Source: Helicoverpa zea
Taxonomy: Eukaryota; Arthropoda; Insecta; Lepidoptera; Noctuidae
Length of the DNA: 64,000 bases
Direction of reading: 5' to 3'
NCBI RefSeq assembly: GCF_022581195.2
Contig: NC_061456.1
Location: 12,588,501-12,652,500, forward strand
Shown: positions 59,026 through 64,000 of the stretch, piece after piece
Layout of the letters: every line of letters starts with the position of its first letter
Position numbering within the stretch: the stretch's first letter is position 1
Position numbers and translations under genes: made by a program
Notes under the pieces: generated by a model
What the model saw: the letters and a program-made list of their open reading frames with translations, nothing else
What the model was told of the DNA's origin: nothing
Databases searched by the model: none

Positions 59026-60120
59026 AAATATAACTAGACATGTCTTCCCAACTAAATGTTACCAAAACTTGTCACTCATCAAAGCAATCGTATCCAACTA
59101 CTGCTTAATCTAAGTTGGAATCACTCCGGTATTCAAATGTTACGGTGACCACAGCCGATTATAATGATTAAATCCGGAATTAGAGGCTCTATATATCCTG
59201 GACCCCTATAACGCATGATTGGGGTACTTCGGACCCCAACTTCGCATAATGTGTCGGGTGCGAAGTAATTTGTATGGCAATGAGATTAACATTGAGTAGG
59301 ATTAGGCGATTTTAATTTTCATTCGGATATATTATGATTTTAGGTTTACTTCGAATGATGAAAGGGTTGGGGAACAGTGATTTGTAGGGAAATTGGGGTA
59401 ATCATTTTGGGGATTAAGGGAACGAAGTGTCTGCTGATTTATATGGAACCATTTATCAGATTAGGATGAACAATGAACTAGTCGAAGTCAAAAACAAGTG
59501 ACTGCGGCTGATAGAGACATCTTGAATGTTCGGATGAAGACGCAATTTTATCGTCCGTTAATCTTTGATTTAAGAACAGAGTAAGGTTTCTCTGAGAAAA
59601 TATACTTACTTCAGTTTTTGGTAAGGATAGCTATCTAAAGTTTCGGATCTTTCAACTGGTAAATAAATCATAGACTGCATCGTTTTTTTTTTGTAATAGT
59701 TTCATCTTTAACCATCTTAGTAACATGGTTATATTGGCTTCTGATAAAGAGAAAGCTTAATTTAGAACCCGGGAAGTAATAATCTATAAAGCGTGAAACC
59801 ACAGGAATCCTCTAGTCTATACAAATGAAATACCTTGTACAAACAGAAACATTTAATACTAAGACTGAACTGAAATAGAGACCGTTGTGGGCTGAAATCG
59901 GCTTATTATTTATAAGCTGCCTCGAGCTTTCTAGGGAATAAGGATCTAAAGCTTATAATTTAGGGCAACGGTGTTTACTTGAGTCTCTAGGTGATATTTT
60001 AATCGATGTAGTAAGTTTATTTTACATATGTTAATGTTTGTTTATGAACACCAAAAGAAAATCAATTTTCGATTTGAAATCAATTAGAATCAATGATGTG
60101 TGTTAATTAACTCGTTGTAT

Positions 60121-60192
60121 GTTGGGGCGCAAATATATGCGAGACGCAATTGATTTCTGTTGTTTTATAATTAGCGACATACAAGCGGTTAC
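60121..60192 (-). repeat. Short dispersed repeat D, copy 4
   Basis: In reverse: TAACCGCTTGTATGTCGCTA, then ATTATAAAACAACAGAAATC and AATTGCGTCTCGCATATATT. Confidence 0.7.
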
Positions 60193-60264
60193 AATCATCT
60201 CTCATAAGTGTCTTATGAAAACCAATATCTCAACACAAATTATTTAAAGTCATTGATCTTACAT

Positions 60265-60643
60265 GTCGTGGTGGCCTAGTGGGTAAAGGACCAACCTCTC
60301 AAGTATGAGGGCGCGGGTTCGATCCCAGGTCAGTACCAATGCAACTTTTCTAAGTTTGTATGTACTTTCTAAGTATATCTTAGACACCATTGACTGTGTT
60401 TCGGATGGCACGTTAAACTGTAGGTCCCGGCTGTCATTGAACATCCTTGGCAGTCGTTACGGGTAGTCAGTAGCCAGTAAGTCTGACACCAGTCTAACCA
60501 AGGGGTATCGGGTTGCCCGGGTTACTGGGTGGAGGAGGTCAGATAGGCAGTCGCTTCTTGTAAAGCACTGGTACTCAGCTGAATCCTGTTAGACTGGAAG
60601 CCGACCCCAACATGATTGGGAAAAAGGCTCGGAGGATGATGAT
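60265..60643 (+). mobile_element. Full-length tRNA-derived SINE, family 1, copy c
   Basis: Starts GTCGTGGTGGCCTAGTGGG, B box GGGTTCGATCCC near 60316-60327, ends GGCTCGGAGGATGATGATG. An 8-bp duplication GATCTTAC lies at 60255-60262 and 60644-60651. A 6-bp deletion after the B box (GGTCAGTACC for GGTCAGGCAAGTACC) separates it from copy b. Confidence 0.9.
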
Positions 60644-61644
60644 GATCTTACTTAAAGTCAAAACTTTGATTAAAATGACTGTAACCTGACCCTCTTTACA
60701 AAATACCCTTGTAATCTACATTCAAACATATTCTTGATAAAACAGTATTCTTACCAAGTAATCAAGTATACACAAACAACAATTATAGAACCAGCAAACA
60801 ACCAACATTTACCTTCGAAGTAACTCAGAACATTTAATATATCAAGTGTTTAAAACATCTTGATTAAGTCCCGAATTGTAGTGAATTACACAATTCGTGT
60901 GTATCTGCGGAGAAATTTTAGTGTTGGGTCTTGTTTCTCGGCGAAATATTCGGCCGGCCGAAGTTTTGACCATTACGACCTAAATTCGGCAAGACAAGTT
61001 ACTAGAAATTTACTCAACATCAGCTTTACAGTATCCGAGATCATTATGCACACAGTATGTAAATTAAACATGCATTATAAAATGTTTTAAATTTTTAATT
61101 TCACTATAAATAACTAAAAGAAGGTATCTCTTTTTACCTATACCGATACGGCCATTCTAAAATAAAATAGGAATGTGACGATCGTATGCTATCTTGATTT
61201 AGGAATAAAAGAAACAGTTAAAGCTCAGTGTTCGTGTTCTATACGTGAATTGGATTCTTCCTGCTACATACAAAGAATGTGAAGTATTTAATCTTATTCA
61301 AGAAGGAATATAAAAGCCTTTTGGAGTGTGATACTAAATCACGACGTACGCCAGTATATTGGTTTGAATTTTATCGCTCGGCTGTCTGATCGAGTTATTT
61401 TTAAGTGCTCGTGTGTGCGCATTTTTTAAAAGCTTTATATCCTAACAATCAGTTATTCTTTATACATTTTTTGCACAAAACCTTTTGTTGCCAAAACGGG
61501 CCTTAAGCTGAAAAACACCACAAATAAACATGTTATTACAATTTCACAACTTTCACTTTTAAAATAGTTATAAACACCATCATAACAACAACAATTTTTA
61601 TACATAGTGCTGATCAAATGAACACCCTCCGTAGTTCACAACCT

Positions 61645-61675
61645 CGGCCTTCGGCCTTCGGCTTCGGCCAATTCA
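61645..61675. repeat. Short CGGCCTT-type tandem
   Basis: CCTCGGCCTTCGGCCTTCGG followed by CTTCGGCC; three imperfect 7-bp units. Confidence 0.7.
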
Positions 61676-62045
61676 ATTACCACATCACTATCCCATTCGC
61701 CCACCAACACCCACACATCATTCTAAACAAACTAGTTAAACTGAAGCATTTATTTAATTAGTGAATTGCGTTCACAAAACTACGTAGAAATAAACAGGGT
61801 CTTACGTAAGTGGAGATCTGACCGTGATAACGTTGTTTAGATGGCCTTAAATTAATTTAAATTACAATGAGAAATTCTCTCTTTAATTGGTTTGTGTAAG
61901 AAATGTTGTAAGATTTAAATAGTACAGCAGGATTCAAACATTTCTTCTATATATCTGTTGATTTGCCCTTGGGAGGTAAATTTTGACAATAGCCCCATTG
62001 ACGAAAGTCAAACTGCTGTCTCTAGTCAGCAAAACAACAGATGGA

Positions 62046-62160
62046 TTAAGTATTGGGAACGGCAGTTAATTGGCCGATAGTTTGATAGTGCTTTTAATCC
62101 ATATGGCGGTGTATCAGGTATAAGCTGTCACTGTCAGTCTACTGGCCGACAGTTTGCAAC
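62046..62160. mobile_element. MITE family C relative, copy 4
   Basis: GCAGTTAATTGGCCGATAGTTTG and CTACTGGCCGACAGTTTGC (read in parts of under 20 bases: AATTGGCCGATAGTTTG, GGCCGACAGTTTGC) recall the family C end. The body differs, so the assignment is weak. Confidence 0.4.
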
Positions 62161-62540
62161 AATACTGCTTTTGTATTAGTCGAACATTTTAAGGAACCAT
62201 GATAAATGGTTTGCTTGCTGTTTATGGCATATTACCTATATTGAGTCGAAAATGGGATATTAATCTTGAATAAATAAATACTCCTTGCTAGAACTATATG
62301 AAAATCTAAAGTTAATCTCTATGTAATGTTACTAAAGGAAGTAAAGCCAGGTGTATTTAAAGCTAAGATACCACTTTGCTACAACAGTATTATGATAGCT
62401 TAACTGTGTCTATCTATCATCGGTAGTGTATTCTTGAAGCTTCCCGAGACTTACGTCATGGTCGACTGGCTTACCCAGTGGTCCATTTACTTAATTTCTT
62501 GCTTCTATCTTCTGTCTTTAGATGTTATTGATACTTCCAG

Positions 62541-62690
62541 TAGATAGATAGATAGATATATTCTTTATTATGCACACCAATTAAAAATCAACAAGAACAA
62601 ACAAAAATGTTGAAGTCGGTGACACAATGGGCGGTCTTATCGCTAAAAGCGATTTCTTACAGACAACCTTTGGATGGATTGTAGTAGTAG
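62541..62690 (-). mobile_element. LINE 3' end with (TATC)n tail, minus strand
   Basis: A (TAGA)n run at 62541-62560 is followed by TATTCTTTATTATGCACACC, and further in GCGATTTCTTACAGACAACC. In reverse this is a LINE 3' UTR, an AATAAAGAATA signal and a simple TATC tail. No coding remnant. Confidence 0.65.
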
Positions 62691-64000
62691 TTAAGTAAAT
62701 CATCAATGGGGCCTTAAATACGTTGCTTTTGGATAAGAAAAGGTTTTTCTTTTTAACCTAGAAAAATGTGTTATTTGAATTCACTAGATTAACTTTTTTC
62801 AAATGGCAAGCTTGCAGGTTTATTAAATGGGGAAAAAGACAAAAAAACAGCAATGATTTTCAACATTTTCTGCAGCTGAGACTTTTATAACATATTGTCA
62901 CAGTGCACAATTTAACTTAAGTCCTGCTAGTTTAAAAGAAAAGCACGAAGTTTCTCTAAGTTATAAAACGGTAATGTATAATACATATGGGTGCTACTAA
63001 GCGTACAGAATAAACCCCAAAATAAGGTTCATAATTAAGTAAACTCTAACCGTCTCAAGGACAGTCTAAATGATGCGTGCAAAGATTTGTTTCCAAAATA
63101 TCTTAGCGTGGCCTCCATTTATTTACATACATTTTATATCAGTCCCACTTGATCCGCATGCTTGGTTCAGATCGATGAAAATCCTTATTTGGACCGAAAT
63201 ATTGTATCCAAGTGCTTTAGAAATGGTTGGCTTCCGAAGACTGAATATGAAGGAATATGTTGGGATATTTTTGCCTATTCTTACATTCTAAAAATATCGA
63301 CATCCAATCCTAGATTTGAACCCTATCTATTAAAATAGTATTCGTTAGTTTACAAGACTTATTAATTGAAACTAGTAAACTCAACACTAGCATATCAGAA
63401 CAATATTCCAAGAATCAAAAATGCATTCATCTCGAGTTAGGTGCATAATAAAGTAGAGGATGCGGCCAGCTGAAGCAAATTAATCAATACAGTAATTTAA
63501 TCCTGTTCATATACAGCCTTGTATGCAAAGAGAATTGCCTATACATATCTATTAGAAAACAAATTGCTTTAAGAACTGCAAAGTTTCGAAATGGCAGAGA
63601 GCAAAGTTTATTTTTTGTTTATTTTGTCTTCAGACATCAACATTTATGCTTATACTTACATCATGGTCTAGCCAATATAAAATACAGCCTTGATCCCAAC
63701 AAGTAAAACTAAGAGAGCGGTCACGTAAGATTCAGGAATTTATAAATATTAGAACTAGCGGTCGAACGCGTCTCCCAAAGGAATGACAACCGCTGGCTAA
63801 GATTGCTCAAATCGAAAGCAATAATATAGGACCCAGCGTGCGAGGGCGATGTCCTAGAAATTGAAGGATGGCCCACATTTGTAGCTAGCAAGTTTTATAG
63901 AAGAAATGTTATTGAGGATTGAAAAAATGTGTAAGTGAGAAGGTTGGGCAGGTCTAAAATGGGACTATATTAGTATCATAAGACAAATGCTGCAGTAAAC

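Larger units (their letters stand above)
45255..64000. other. Downstream intron of the PDZ gene (open-ended)
   Basis: Starts with GTATGT. I found no exon that would continue a PDZ domain (expected next: a glycine-rich turn, then a strand with I-x-x-V). All supportable content is repeats, listed separately. Stretches with nothing recognised: 46500-48050, 48110-49970, 51025-52360, 53765-54595, 55390-56070, 56640-58635, 59030-60115, 60655-62045 and 62700-64000. If the gene ended soon after 45254, part of this would be intergenic. Confidence 0.5.

Overview
The window is AT-rich, repeat-dense animal DNA. It looks like a moth (Lepidoptera, probably Noctuidae or a close relative). The grounds are four short Helitron-like repeats of the kind common in moths, tRNA-derived SINEs ending in ATG-type tails, fragments of jockey/CR1-like LINEs, a mariner remnant, and canonical GT..AG splice sites. 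There is no bacterial-style gene arrangement, rRNA, CRISPR array or intact tRNA gene. Species assignment is inference.

I can support only two host protein-coding exons, and they appear to belong to one plus-strand gene. The first (18785-18980) carries 5' UTR, two small upstream ORFs and the start codon. The second (45135-45254) ends inside what reads as the first strand and carboxylate-binding loop of a PDZ domain. Both splice junctions are phase 1 and join in frame across an intron of about 26 kb. The first exon has its own 3' splice site, so at least one non-coding exon lies further upstream. The rest of the PDZ domain lies beyond 45254, and I did not find it before the window ends. On this reading almost the whole window is intron of one gene.

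Layout: 1-2082 is the 3' part of a LINE with readable reverse transcriptase. 2082-18784 holds Helitron-like copies, SINEs, a fold-back composite element (11153-11966), two large inverted-repeat elements (14569-15214 and 16446-16893) and a second composite family (16446-17597). 18785-18980 is the start exon. 18981-45134 is the long intron, with a composite element at 25265-26044, a LINE and SINE nested at 29741-31344, a mariner remnant at 32295-32857, a 373-bp tandem duplication at 36211-36956 and several SINE and MITE copies. 45135-45254 is the PDZ exon. 45255-64000 is further intron with MITEs, a LINE inserted inside a MITE (50588-50968), a very GC-rich palindromic MITE (53263-53458), a third composite element (54596-55389), a Tc1/mariner-like MITE (58639-59025) and a full SINE (60265-60643).

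The observations most worth following are: two unrelated-looking composite repeat families with the same architecture; a three-copy element with CCATGGAG ends; very short SINE-tail insertions (38 and 63 bp) that still carry perfect 12-bp target duplications; a short repeat of about 70 bp at four dispersed sites; and an upstream ORF that ends on the start codon of the PDZ gene (ATGA).
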